The notes beneath the pieces were generated by a model, which made no database searches, was not told the DNA's origin, and saw only the letters and a program-made list of their open reading frames with translations. The position numbers and the translations under genes were made by a program. 64,000 bases of DNA from Confluentibacter flavum (GTDB lineage: Bacteria > Bacteroidota > Bacteroidia > Flavobacteriales > Flavobacteriaceae): the NCBI RefSeq assembly GCF_002843175.1, contig NZ_PJEO01000051.1, positions 140,025 to 204,024 of the forward strand. Direction: 5' to 3'. The number at the start of each line of letters is the position of its first letter. Position 1 is the first letter of the stretch. Positions 34,770 through 43,976 of this stretch are shown here, piece after piece.

Positions 34770-35507
34770 CTATAAATCCCAAATAGACCATGATTTTTCA
34801 GCTTGTAATTCCAACATTTTTAAACCATTTATGGTTGTTGCCCCATGTTCTTTACCAAGTTTAAGGAATTTCGTCTCTAAAGGGTTGTATATTAAATCGT
34901 AAAGGATATGCTTTTCTGTAATTCCTTGATATGGAATATTGGGGCAATTTTCAATGTTTGGAAATGTGCCCAATGGTGTGCAGTTAATAATAATATCGAA
35001 GTCTTTTATTATGGTTTCATTCAGGTCATCATACGTAAAACGAACATGTTCTGATGCCGTTCTAGACACATATGCAAACTCAATACGAAGTTCGTTCAAC
35101 ACATAGGCAATGGCTTTACTGGCGCCACCAGTACCCAGAATTAATACTTTTTTGTGGTGTGTTTTTAAGTATGGTTTAATTGATTTTTTAAAGCCATAAC
35201 AATCTGTATTATAACCAACTAGTTTACCGTTTTTTTTAAGTTTAATGGTATTAACGGCTCCAATGGCCTTTGCTTTTTTATCTACTTTGTCAAGAAAAGG
35301 TATTACAGCTTGCTTATAGGGGATGGTCACATTTAAACCTTTTAAACCGTCCGTATTTTTTATTATGGATGGAAACATTGAAATGTCTTCAATATCAAAA
35401 TTGTCATAGGTAACATCTGTAATTCCTTCTTTCTCAAATTTTAATTTAAAATGGTTTCTTGAAAACGAATAAGAGATATTTTTCCCTAAAAGACCTAATT
35501 TATGCAT
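34770..35507 (-). CDS. aroE: Shikimate dehydrogenase
   Basis: NADPH-dependent reduction of 3-dehydroshikimate to shikimate for aromatic amino acid synthesis. The best start is the ATG at 35507 (MHKLGLLGKNISYSFSRNHF, 245 residues); earlier in-frame starts lie inside the upstream DUF368 gene. Seen are the substrate site SFSRNHF, NVTIPYKQAVIPFLD with the catalytic Lys, AVNTI, the nucleotide loop ILGTGGASKAIAYVL, and NCTPLGTFP. The N-terminus overlaps the end of the DUF368 gene by eight bases, so translation is probably coupled. Confidence 0.95.
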   Translation of the reverse strand: MHKLGLLGKNISYSFSRNHFKLKFEKEGITDVTYDNFDIEDISMFPSIIKNTDGLKGLNVTIPYKQAVIPFLDKVDKKAKAIGAVNTIKLKKNGKLVGYNTDCYGFKKSIKPYLKTHHKKVLILGTGGASKAIAYVLNELRIEFAYVSRTASEHVRFTYDDLNETIIKDFDIIINCTPLGTFPNIENCPNIPYQGITEKHILYDLIYNPLETKFLKLGKEHGATTINGLKMLELQAEKSWSIWDL

Positions 35508-36519
35508 GTGTTTTTCTGGTTTTTTGTCCATACATTTCAAGTGCTAAAACAATAGCAATGCCAAGACATATAAATAAAATGGCGTAAAAAGTTTCTAAGT
35601 TTATTTCAGGAATAAAACGTTTAAAGTTTTCTACTACTTTTTCTCCTCTGGAATCGTATATAAAAGCGCCGTCATCGGTTAATTTATATATGGTTTCTTT
35701 CCATGGCCAAACAACCCCTAAAGAGCCTACTATAAATCCGATAATAGATGAAAGTGTGATGCTTTTATAATGCTTTAAAATATAGCTCAATATATGGGAA
35801 AAGGTTACTAAGCCCGTAATAGAACCTAAGGTAAAAACCGCTAAAACCTTTAGCATCCTAATGCGTTCAGGGTTGTTTATAAAGCTTAGGTTACCTCCTA
35901 AAATGTCATAGAACGTATCAAATAAAGCATTTACGGAATCTACTAAAAGCAACACATAGTTCCCTAAGAGAATAAGTATAAATGACCCAGAAAACCCTGG
36001 TAACGTCATCCCTGAAACACTAATAATTCCACAAAAAAACACAAACCATAAGTTGTCATTTTCTTTTGCAGGATTTAAAAAACTAATTCCAATTCCTAAT
36101 GAAATACCTATGGCAAGGGATGCATAGGTTTTAAAATTCCAATCCCTAAAGTCTTTATTGATATAGTATATAGAACCTATGATCATTCCGAAGAAAACAC
36201 TCCAAACATATAGTTCGTAATGTTTGATTAAATAATCCAAAACTAAAGAGACACTAAAGTAGCTAATAATCATTCCAGAAAATAGAAGCATTAAAAAACG
36301 ACCATTGATATAATTGTAGAAGCTTTTAAAACGTCCGTTAATCAATAATTTAAAGGCTTTGCCATTTACTTTTTTAAGCGAGTATATAAATTCTTCGTAA
36401 AAACCTGCAACAAATGCCACTACACCACCAGAAATACCAGGAACTTTATTGGCAGCGCCCATTCCAATCCCTTTTAGGATTAGAAATATTTTGTCCATAA
36501 GTGTTCTGGTGCTTTCCAT
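35500..36519 (-). CDS. DUF368 membrane protein (PopT-like polyprenyl-phosphate transporter family), copy 2
   Basis: A 339-residue integral membrane protein with about eight to nine helices. The hallmark motif is GMGAANKVPGISGGVVAFVAGFYEEFI (written in parts: GMGAANKVPGISGG near residue 18, then FYEEFI), with a second inverted GMTLPGFSGSFILILLGNY near residue 165. DUF368 proteins have been linked to recycling undecaprenyl phosphate across the inner membrane. It overlaps the preceding paralogue by one base and aroE by eight bases. A loop near the C-terminus (DDGAFIYDSRGEKVVENFKRF) differs from the paralogue. The role in this organism is inferred from the family. Confidence 0.88.
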   Translation of the reverse strand: MESTRTLMDKIFLILKGIGMGAANKVPGISGGVVAFVAGFYEEFIYSLKKVNGKAFKLLINGRFKSFYNYINGRFLMLLFSGMIISYFSVSLVLDYLIKHYELYVWSVFFGMIIGSIYYINKDFRDWNFKTYASLAIGISLGIGISFLNPAKENDNLWFVFFCGIISVSGMTLPGFSGSFILILLGNYVLLLVDSVNALFDTFYDILGGNLSFINNPERIRMLKVLAVFTLGSITGLVTFSHILSYILKHYKSITLSSIIGFIVGSLGVVWPWKETIYKLTDDGAFIYDSRGEKVVENFKRFIPEINLETFYAILFICLGIAIVLALEMYGQKTRKTHA

Positions 36520-37439
36520 TATTGTTTTTTTGAACCTATTTTTTCTAATATAAAAATACTTAAAAATCCAATAATCATTAAAATAGACGCAACCAATAGC
36601 TGACTATCACCATTAAAAGAAAAAGGCGAAACGCTTTCTTGAAGTAATGGTTCTTTGATCCCTTTAGAATTTGTGTACCAAGTTAATGTTTCTTTCCAAG
36701 GCCAAACTTTATTTAATGATCCGAAGATGAATCCAGTAAGAAGGGCAAGAGTCACGTTATGATAATTTTTAAATAACCACTTTAAAGCATGGCTAAAACT
36801 TAGTAAACCTATAATAGCTCCTGCAATGAATATTAAAAGTTTCTTAATATCAATATCATGAATGGCATCACTTATTGTTTTATAAGCTCCAAGAATGATT
36901 AATATAAAAGAACCTGAAATACCGGGTAAGATCATGGCACAAATCGCTATAGCTCCTGCAAAAAACAAAAATAACAAATTGTCATTAGCAGCCATTACAG
37001 GAAGTATACTGATATAGAAAGCGATACAAGCTCCAATAATTAAGGCAATAATGGTAGATACATTCCATTTAGTAATTTGTTTACCAACAAAATAAATACT
37101 AGCTACAATGAGTCCGAAAAAGAATGACCAAATAAGAATGGGATGATATTCTAAAAGATATTTAGCAAGTTTCATGAATGATACATAACTAATAACGATT
37201 CCTAGCAATAATGCTAGAGCAAAATTGCCATTAGCTTCTTTCCAGAAAGCGACTATACCTTCTTTAAAAAGAGTCCTAAAAAGGGAAGGTTTTATATTGC
37301 TAATAGTGGCGATTAACTCTTCATAAATTCCTGAAATAAAGGCAATAGTGCCACCAGAAATACCAGGTATGGCATCTGCTGCGCCCATTGCTAATCCTTT
37401 AAGAGAAACGATCAGATAGTCTGAAAAACGTCTTTGCAT
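36519..37439 (-). CDS. DUF368 membrane protein (PopT-like polyprenyl-phosphate transporter family), copy 1
   Basis: A 306-residue integral membrane protein and the first of two tandem paralogues. Its hallmark is LAMGAADAIPGISGGTIAF (about 14-32) followed by YEELIATI. The internal inverted copy is CAMILPGISGSFILIILGAY, and the shared C-terminal LTGFIFGSLNKVWPWKETLTW matches the second copy. Members of this family can act as flippases that return undecaprenyl phosphate to the cytoplasm for glycan synthesis. The stop codon overlaps the next ATG by one base. Divergence between the copies shows an old duplication. Confidence 0.88.
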   Translation of the reverse strand: MQRRFSDYLIVSLKGLAMGAADAIPGISGGTIAFISGIYEELIATISNIKPSLFRTLFKEGIVAFWKEANGNFALALLLGIVISYVSFMKLAKYLLEYHPILIWSFFFGLIVASIYFVGKQITKWNVSTIIALIIGACIAFYISILPVMAANDNLLFLFFAGAIAICAMILPGISGSFILIILGAYKTISDAIHDIDIKKLLIFIAGAIIGLLSFSHALKWLFKNYHNVTLALLTGFIFGSLNKVWPWKETLTWYTNSKGIKEPLLQESVSPFSFNGDSQLLVASILMIIGFLSIFILEKIGSKKQ

Positions 37440-37582
37440 ATATTGATTTTAAAGCTAAAACCAAAGGTATACATTTTATGCAAACATCTATTGCTAAAAA
37501 GTTAGTCAGAAAAGCGTATAATTAAATAGATGTTACATATGACCCATTGAAGACAATAGATATAACCATATAAAACGTTTTA

Positions 37583-38971
37583 TTATTGATTTGCTTTTAG
37601 TAAATCTTTAACTTGTACTTTATTGATGATTTCAGGGAAAAGTTCATCTAAAATAAACGTATAATCTTCATTATATTTTAGACCATTTTTTAAATGAAAA
37701 GTGCCTTTGTCAGACTCGTTCAACGTAAAGTACAATCCTGCCAAACGGTATTCAATTTCAGCATTTTCAGGATAAAAGTCAACGGCCTGTTCAAAATTAT
37801 AAATAGCAGCTTGGGGCTCACCAAGTTTAATTAAAAGATCACCACGGGAAAGCCAAGTGTTTAATTCGTAGTTGCCTAATTCCAAAGTTCTTTTGTAACC
37901 ACGTTCTGCCTCTTCATAAAAGTTTAAACGTTGATTTATTTGGGAATATAATTTCCAATAAATTACATGCTCAGTATCAATATTAATGGCTTTATTTATG
38001 AAATAAAGGGCTCTTTGATAGTTTCTTTTTTTGATATAAAACCTTGTAATGGCAATCCAACCTTTATCCAAGGATGGGTCCTGATGTAAGGTTTTTTCGT
38101 AAAATTGAATCGCCAAATCGGGATTATTCAATTTTTCGTAACATGTTCCTATACGAAGCAAGGCATAAGGTGTAGGGTCGTCTAATTTAAGTGTTATGGA
38201 ATAACTTTCGATGGCATCTTCAAAACGGTTTAATTTTTCTAAAACCTTTCCTCGTTCAATATAAGCACCCACAAACGTATCATCAGAAATGATTGCAAAA
38301 TCGTAAGACGCTAATGCTTTTTTATATTTTTTAAGTTCAAAATATTGTTTTCCCAATTGGTGCCATGCTACTTCGCAATAAGGGTTTTTATCTAAAAATA
38401 AATTAAGATATTCAATGCATTCCTCCGTTTGGTTCAAAAAGTCAAAACAATATACCACATTATAAAGCGCGGAATAATCTTCAAAATCTTCTTCAAGACA
38501 CTTCATGAAATACACTTTGGCCTCTTCGTATTCATCTAAAAACAAATATTCCATGCCAATAAGGGAATAAACATCTACGGCATCATCTGTAAGCTCCAGT
38601 GCTTTTTTAAGAACATCTATAGCTTGTAAATGATCGTCCTTTTTAGAAAAGATATTTGCTTTCTGGATATAAATTTCCTCATTATGAGGCTCTAAAATAT
38701 AAAGCTCGTTCAATAACTCATCTGCTTGAATCAATTTGTCTTCAAACACATAGATTTCAACTTTGAATAGTTTCAAATTAACGGACGTTGGATGTTGTTG
38801 TAAACCTAGTTTTATGGCTTTTTTTGCTAGAGCTATTTTTCCTTCGTTGAGATAATGGTGAATGATGTTTTCAAATTCTTCGGAATCAAAGAATAAAACA
38901 TGGTTTGTTTTCAGCATCGATTCAAACTTGGTAAGCGGCAGATTGTTGTTGTCATCATGACTAAACTCCAT
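37583..38971 (-). CDS. Tetratricopeptide repeat protein
   Basis: From the ATG at 38971 (MEFSHDDNNNLPL) it has 462 residues, no signal peptide, and at least ten TPR-like helix pairs spanning most of its length (for example AIDVLKKALELTDDAVDVYS, KKALASYDFAIISDDTFVGA and AIESYSITLKLDDPTPYALL). TPR stacks are protein-interaction scaffolds; no enzymatic domain is present and the partner is unknown. A GTG two codons earlier is possible but less likely. It stands between the DUF368 pair and the aminotransferase gene, with gaps of about 140 bases on both sides, so it is probably a single transcription unit. Confidence 0.9.
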   Translation of the reverse strand: MEFSHDDNNNLPLTKFESMLKTNHVLFFDSEEFENIIHHYLNEGKIALAKKAIKLGLQQHPTSVNLKLFKVEIYVFEDKLIQADELLNELYILEPHNEEIYIQKANIFSKKDDHLQAIDVLKKALELTDDAVDVYSLIGMEYLFLDEYEEAKVYFMKCLEEDFEDYSALYNVVYCFDFLNQTEECIEYLNLFLDKNPYCEVAWHQLGKQYFELKKYKKALASYDFAIISDDTFVGAYIERGKVLEKLNRFEDAIESYSITLKLDDPTPYALLRIGTCYEKLNNPDLAIQFYEKTLHQDPSLDKGWIAITRFYIKKRNYQRALYFINKAINIDTEHVIYWKLYSQINQRLNFYEEAERGYKRTLELGNYELNTWLSRGDLLIKLGEPQAAIYNFEQAVDFYPENAEIEYRLAGLYFTLNESDKGTFHLKNGLKYNEDYTFILDELFPEIINKVQVKDLLKANQ

Positions 38972-39119
38972 AAGCACATTTGTAAGTGTTCTTCACCAAT
39001 AAATTTAAGGCTTGAATTGAGTTTTTTGTAAAAAATACGTAAATGTTTTTAACAAAGTAATGAACACCTTTGTTTATAATATGCTTTCTTTTGATATTCA
39101 GAACGTTGAATGTGTTTTT

Positions 39120-40301
39120 TTAATGTTTAATTGAGTTTAAAACAGCTATAATAATGCCACATCCTTTAATTATTTCATCATTTGATATGGTCAAAGGCGG
39201 TGTAATTCGTACAGCCTTAGGTTCAAAAAGCAGCCAAAATAATATCAAACCAAGGTCTTGGGATTTAAGAATAACCGTATTTGCGATGTCCGCAGATGGT
39301 GTTATTAAGGCTAGCATTAAGCCTTTTCCTCTAATTTCTAAAATGAGTGGATGTACCAAAAGTTTGCGTATCAGTTGTTCTTTTTCTAAGGCTAATGGCA
39401 TTAAATCACTTTCTGTAATTTCTTGTAAGGTCGCTAATGCTGAAGCCGCAATAAGTGGATGCCCACCAAATGTGGTGATATGTCCTAATTTAGGGTTTTC
39501 TGAAAGTAAATCCATGAGTTTAGTAGATGCCGTAAAAGCACCAATGGGCATACCGCCACCTAAACCTTTGCCGGTTACTAAAATATCTGGAATACAATTG
39601 TAATGTTCAAAACCAAATAATTTTCCTGTTCTACCTATGCCAGGTTGTATTTCATCTAAAATCAAAAGGGCTCCAAACTCATTACACCGTAATCTAACTT
39701 TTTCTAAGTATCCATTAATGGATTCTACAAAGCCAGCACTACCTTGAATAGTTTCTAGTATGACACAAGCCGTTTTTGTAGTGATATGGCTTAAATCGTC
39801 CTCATTATTAAAATTTATAAACGTTACGTCAGGCAATAAGGGTCTAAACGCTTGCTTACGTTCTTCATAGCCCATAACACTCATCGAACCCATAGTATTG
39901 CCATGATAGGCATTGTAAGCAGAAATTATCCCACTTCTACCAGTAGCACGTTTTGCAAGTTTTAAAGCACCTTCAATAGCCTCGGTACCAGAATTTGTTA
40001 AATAGGTTTTTTCTAAAGGATAGGGCAGGTGTTTGGCAAGCAATTTAGTGAGTTCAACGGCTGGTTTTTGAATATATTCACCATATACCATAACGTGTAA
40101 ATACTTGTCGGCCTGTTCCTTAATAGCGTTTATGACTTTAGGATGATTGTGACCCAAAGGGGTAGCCGAAACGCCAGCAACAAAATCTAGATACGCTTTA
40201 TTATTAGTATCGTAAATATAAGAACCATTAGCATGGGAAATTTCCATTGCTAATGGATGTGTTGTGGTCTGAGCTTGGTATTTAAAAAAATCTGATTTCA
40301 T
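39120..40301 (-). CDS. Class III PLP-dependent aminotransferase (ornithine/acetylornithine type)
   Basis: A 393-residue fold-type I aminotransferase. The cofactor site is complete: NSGTEAIEGALKLAKR (phosphate cup), LLILDEIQPGIGRTG (Asp216 contacting the PLP nitrogen) and the Schiff-base lysine in TGKGLGGGMPIGAF (Lys245). The class includes acetylornithine, ornithine and 4-aminobutyrate aminotransferases; substrate cannot be set from sequence. No arginine-biosynthesis genes are near. Its ATG overlaps the stop of the OstA-like gene by one base, which makes it part of the purA-ostA-side operon. Confidence 0.92.
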   Translation of the reverse strand: MKSDFFKYQAQTTTHPLAMEISHANGSYIYDTNNKAYLDFVAGVSATPLGHNHPKVINAIKEQADKYLHVMVYGEYIQKPAVELTKLLAKHLPYPLEKTYLTNSGTEAIEGALKLAKRATGRSGIISAYNAYHGNTMGSMSVMGYEERKQAFRPLLPDVTFINFNNEDDLSHITTKTACVILETIQGSAGFVESINGYLEKVRLRCNEFGALLILDEIQPGIGRTGKLFGFEHYNCIPDILVTGKGLGGGMPIGAFTASTKLMDLLSENPKLGHITTFGGHPLIAASALATLQEITESDLMPLALEKEQLIRKLLVHPLILEIRGKGLMLALITPSADIANTVILKSQDLGLILFWLLFEPKAVRITPPLTISNDEIIKGCGIIIAVLNSIKH

Positions 40302-42103
40302 TATTTCTGACCGCCAACAGAATCATTTGCTGGGGTAATGAGTTGGTTTTCTTCTTTGTCTTTTACTCTTTGCGGTAAATTTCTAGAGGCTTTAGGGTCT
40401 TTGTCCTTATCTGTTTTTTTACTGGCTTCATCAGCTTGTTCTATGCGTTCCAACATGCCTTCATCAAAAAAATCTTCTTGTGGTATATAATCATCAAGAC
40501 CTTTGATAACAGGTAAAACTAAAAGAGGATCGTCTTTAAACAAATCGTCAACACTCCTTGGGCGTTCTTCATCGCGCCAATCAAATCCTTTTAAAAATTT
40601 TTCGTTTTCGGGATATTTCGATTCTGGGTACAAATTGCCATCTACTTGATTGATTTTATTAACTTCATCAATCTCTTTTTCTGAAATTTTAATATTGATG
40701 GAACCTGATTTAGATTTATCTATCCCAATTAATTCATCATCATCATTTCTTAAATAATAAATAGACTGGGCGTTTTTAATTATATCAATATTATACAATT
40801 CGTTATTATCATCAAACAGTCCCACAAGACGCATACCATTAATTTGATTATAACCTGTGCCGATGGAGTCTTTACTTATTATAAAGGCATTATTAAAAAC
40901 AATGAGCGAATCTAATTTTTCGGTTTTTGTATCTGATATTAAATGAATGGTATCTCCTGTCATTTGGTTTTCTATATTCCAAAGAATGGGTTTAAGTTTT
41001 ACTGAAAACGCATCATTTTGTACCCCTTTTGAAATATTTATGAGTTGGGTAAGTCCTGTTTCTTGATTCATATGAATAGAATCTGCTTTCCCACTCATAT
41101 CCGATTTATAGAGCTTAACATTTTTAAAAATCCTAGTTATACGTTTTTCTGGTTTACCCGTTACCATTAACGTATCGCCGTGAATATAAATAGAATCATT
41201 TTCTTGAAGCGTGATGGCGTAGGCACGTTTGGTTATGAATAAGGAATCTTTATCTTTAAAAAGCTCGGCATAATGGCCTTTTACGATACTGTTGTTTAAG
41301 GTGTCCGTGACTTTTATGTTATTTGTTGCCGATGCAAAACTTATGTTGTTGTCAAAATATAAACTATCCCCTTTAATCTCTCTATTATCATAATCTATTT
41401 TGGCATTTTTCATCGCATAGCCAATCTTGGTTTTGGTGTCGTAAAATCCTTTTTCGCAATAGGTTTTACTTTCTTCGGTAACGATGGTTGAAGGTCCAAA
41501 AAGATAGGCGTGACCACTATCCGAATAAAAATCAAAATAATTGGAGTTAATCGTTGCATCTTTATTTACTAATACGACATCTTGTACAAACTTATATTTT
41601 TTAAGGCTCATGTAATATCGGCCTATTTTACTGGTAATGGTTCCAGAAGTGTCCTTTACAACTGTTCCTCCATTTCTGTAAAAAGCTTCTTGTTTTAAAC
41701 GGTCAAAATATAATGTGTCTGATGTAATTGTTGAAGTTGGATCTTTTAATACCACATCGCCACTAGCAAATGCTAATTGTGTTAATCCGCTATATTCGAC
41801 ATATTTTGATGTCATGGTAATAGTATCACCTTGTATCATTTTCACATTACCATAGGCTTCAATAAAATTTTCGTTACTGTATTGTATAGCCCTATCACAC
41901 CATAAATTAATGTTTTCGTGAAGAACATGAACCTGTTGGGAATCATCCCTGGTTAAAATTTTTGCCCCGGGATATTTGGCTTCATCAAAATTGACCCTTC
42001 CGGCATAAATAATCTCAAGCTGCTTTTTTTCTTGAGCATACCCAAATAATGAAGCTGCTAAAAAGAAAAGTGTGAGAATATAAAAATGATGTAGTACTTT
42101 CAA
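40301..42103 (-). CDS. OstA-like (LptA/OstA-family) outer-membrane biogenesis protein
   Basis: A 600-residue exported protein. The signal peptide (about 1-24, ending FGYAQ) follows an apparent TTG start at 42103; no ATG lies nearby. The body is a long series of beta-strand repeats of the OstA/LptA beta-jellyroll type (YSNENFIEAYGNVKMIQGDT, ASGDVVLKDPTSTITSDTLY), consistent with a periplasmic LPS bridge. The C-terminal 50 residues are lysine/aspartate-rich (EASKKTDKDKDPKASRNL). The LptD beta-barrel is absent. It probably belongs to the LPS transport route, in keeping with the nearby glycan genes. It is coupled to the aminotransferase gene by a one-base overlap. Confidence 0.85.
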   Translation of the reverse strand: MKVLHHFYILTLFFLAASLFGYAQEKKQLEIIYAGRVNFDEAKYPGAKILTRDDSQQVHVLHENINLWCDRAIQYSNENFIEAYGNVKMIQGDTITMTSKYVEYSGLTQLAFASGDVVLKDPTSTITSDTLYFDRLKQEAFYRNGGTVVKDTSGTITSKIGRYYMSLKKYKFVQDVVLVNKDATINSNYFDFYSDSGHAYLFGPSTIVTEESKTYCEKGFYDTKTKIGYAMKNAKIDYDNREIKGDSLYFDNNISFASATNNIKVTDTLNNSIVKGHYAELFKDKDSLFITKRAYAITLQENDSIYIHGDTLMVTGKPEKRITRIFKNVKLYKSDMSGKADSIHMNQETGLTQLINISKGVQNDAFSVKLKPILWNIENQMTGDTIHLISDTKTEKLDSLIVFNNAFIISKDSIGTGYNQINGMRLVGLFDDNNELYNIDIIKNAQSIYYLRNDDDELIGIDKSKSGSINIKISEKEIDEVNKINQVDGNLYPESKYPENEKFLKGFDWRDEERPRSVDDLFKDDPLLVLPVIKGLDDYIPQEDFFDEGMLERIEQADEASKKTDKDKDPKASRNLPQRVKDKEENQLITPANDSVGGQK

Positions 42104-42163
42104 ACTGAAATTATTTGTCGTAAAAATAACGATTAATATGATGTTTAAGTATGTTGGAACAAA

Positions 42164-42192
42164 AAACGCTCCAAAATTATTTTGAAGCGTTT
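42164..42192 (-). terminator. Terminator downstream of purA
   Basis: Arms 42164-42175 and 42181-42192 (AAACGCTCCAAA and TTTGAAGCGTTT, one G-T pair) lie 23 bases beyond the purA stop. In the minus-strand direction a run of T follows (GCGTTTTTTG). This suggests purA transcription ends before ostA. Confidence 0.7.
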
Positions 42193-42214
42193 AAATTATA
42201 AAATAGAAATAGTT

Positions 42215-43486
42215 CTATCTGAAAATAGTTTGTTTTCTATCAGGACCTACTGAAACAATTGTGATAGGAATTTCCAATTCTTTTTCTAAAAACTCAATAT
42301 AGTCATTTAATGCTTTAGGAAGTTGTGAATCTTCAGACATAGCCGTTAAATCTTCTTGCCAGCCACTGACTTCAGTGTAAATGGGTTCTACATTTTCAGG
42401 TTCTATATTGTATGGAAAATGTTGTATTACTTCACCTTTATATTTATAAGCGGTGCATACTTTTAAGGTTTTAAAACCAGAAAGCACATCGCCTTTCATC
42501 ATCATTAATTGGGTAACCCCATTTACTTGGCAAGCATATTTTAAAGCTACTAAATCTAACCAACCACAACGTCTTGGTCGGCCTGTAGTGGCTCCAAATT
42601 CTTGACCCACGCGACCCATGGTTGCACCATCTTCATCAAATAATTCTGTTGGGAACGGACCAGAACCCACACGTGTAGTATACGCTTTAAAAATACCAAA
42701 TACGTCACCAATTTGGTTTGGTGCTACACCTAAACCTGTGCAAGCACCAGCAGCAGTGGTATTGCTTGATGTTACATATGGATAGGTTCCAAAATCAATA
42801 TCCAACAACGACCCTTGGGCGCCTTCAGCAAGTATGGTTTTACCAGATTTTTGTGCTTGGTATATATATTCTTCAGAATCAATAAATTTCAACGATTTTA
42901 AAACATCAATGGCTTTAAAGAATTCGGTTTCAAGTTCTTCTAAATCATATTCAATTTTGGCATCATAAAAAGCAATCATCGATTCATGTTTATCAGCCAA
43001 AGCCCTATAGCGTTCCTTCCAATCGCTTAATTCCAAATCACCTACACGAATACCATTTCTGCCGGTTTTATCCATGTAAGTAGGACCGATACCTTTAAGG
43101 GTCGAGCCAATTTTAGCTTTTCCTTTTGATGCTTCACTAGCGGCATCGAGTAAGCGGTGGGTTGGTAAAATAATGTGTGCTTTACGGGAAATAAGCAACG
43201 ATTTTCTATAGTCTATGTTTTGCTCGTCAAGTTTTTTTAATTCACCTCTAAAAATAACAGGGTCTATAACTACGCCATTTCCCACTAAATTCATGGCCTC
43301 ATCATGAAAAATACCTGATGGAATGGTGTGTAAAACATGTTTTTTTCCATTAAAAACTAAGGTGTGTCCTGCATTTGGCCCACCTTGAAAACGAGCAATG
43401 ATGTTGTATTTGGATGTAAGTACGTCAACAATTTTTCCTTTGCCTTCGTCTCCCCATTGTAATCCTAGTAGTAAATCTACTGCCAT
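42215..43486 (-). CDS. purA: Adenylosuccinate synthase
   Basis: GTP-dependent first committed step of AMP synthesis from IMP and aspartate. The 423-residue protein has the P-loop-like WGDEGKGKIVDVL, the IMP-binding GGPNAGHT and LVGNGVVIDP, the GIGPTYMDKTGRNGIRVGD region, QGSLLDIDFGTYPYVTSSNTTA, and the C-terminal base-recognition segment. All key residues seem intact and the length is standard. It follows the Fur-family gene after 12 bases, so the two are in one transcript, an arrangement often seen in Flavobacteriia. Confidence 0.98.
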   Translation of the reverse strand: MAVDLLLGLQWGDEGKGKIVDVLTSKYNIIARFQGGPNAGHTLVFNGKKHVLHTIPSGIFHDEAMNLVGNGVVIDPVIFRGELKKLDEQNIDYRKSLLISRKAHIILPTHRLLDAASEASKGKAKIGSTLKGIGPTYMDKTGRNGIRVGDLELSDWKERYRALADKHESMIAFYDAKIEYDLEELETEFFKAIDVLKSLKFIDSEEYIYQAQKSGKTILAEGAQGSLLDIDFGTYPYVTSSNTTAAGACTGLGVAPNQIGDVFGIFKAYTTRVGSGPFPTELFDEDGATMGRVGQEFGATTGRPRRCGWLDLVALKYACQVNGVTQLMMMKGDVLSGFKTLKVCTAYKYKGEVIQHFPYNIEPENVEPIYTEVSGWQEDLTAMSEDSQLPKALNDYIEFLEKELEIPITIVSVGPDRKQTIFR

Positions 43487-43498
43487 TGTAAAAAATAA

Positions 43499-43951
43499 TT
43501 ATTTAGTTGATTTTCTGTTTCCGTAAAAATAAAGCGAGTGTGTATTAATCTCGATATCGAAAACTTCTTCTATAGTTTTTTTTATTGATTGAATTCTTGG
43601 ATCGCAAAATTCGATGACCTCACCAGTGTCTGTTAGAATGACATGATCGTGTTGTCTATCAAAATAGGATTTTTCATAATGCGCCTGATTTTGTCCGAAT
43701 TGATGTTTTCTAACCAAGCCACATTCTAAAAGTAATTCTATAGTATTATAAAGTGTGGCACGAGACACGCGATACTTTTTATTTTTCATATTTAGATACA
43801 GCGATTCTATATCAAAATGCTCTTCGCTATTATAGATTTCTTGTAAAATCGCATAGCGCTCGGGTGTTTTACGATGCCCTTTATTTTCTAAAAAGCTTGT
43901 AAATACACTCTTAACAATCTCTTGATTTTTTGTGTCTGTTGGTAAACTCAT
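43499..43951 (-). CDS. Fur family transcriptional regulator
   Basis: A 150-residue metal-dependent repressor of the Fur/PerR/Zur superfamily. The winged helix includes [27 protein letters not shown] and [21 protein letters not shown]. The metal-site and dimerisation half has [20 protein letters not shown] with HDH and then [12 protein letters not shown] single Cys (in FCDP) rather than paired CxxC motifs makes a structural zinc site of the usual kind unlikely. Whether it senses iron, zinc or peroxide cannot be decided here. It lies between rsh and purA; the starts are 25 and 12 bases from their upstream genes. Confidence 0.92.
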   Translation of the reverse strand: MSLPTDTKNQEIVKSVFTSFLENKGHRKTPERYAILQEIYNSEEHFDIESLYLNMKNKKYRVSRATLYNTIELLLECGLVRKHQFGQNQAHYEKSYFDRQHDHVILTDTGEVIEFCDPRIQSIKKTIEEVFDIEINTHSLYFYGNRKSTK

Positions 43952-43961
43952 AATTGCAATG

Positions 43962-43969
43962 CAAATTTA
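43962..43969 (-). promoter_or_regulatory. Possible -7 box of the Fur-family gene
   Basis: Minus-strand TAAATTTG (TAnnTTTG) with 10 bases to the ATG at 43951, within the short gap after rsh. It could give the Fur-family and purA genes their own promoter. Confidence 0.35.
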
Positions 43970-43976
43970 CACTTTT

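Noticed and set aside
35508..35540. Longer aroE start
   Set aside because: It lies inside the DUF368 gene and precedes the conserved KLGLLGKNISYSF start of AroE.
35500..37439. Single DUF368 gene broken by a frameshift
   Set aside because: Both frames are full length with their own hallmark motifs at the N-terminus.
39154..39603. 149-codon plus-strand frame opposite the aminotransferase gene
   Set aside because: The minus-strand frame has complete PLP-binding motifs; the other is a shadow.
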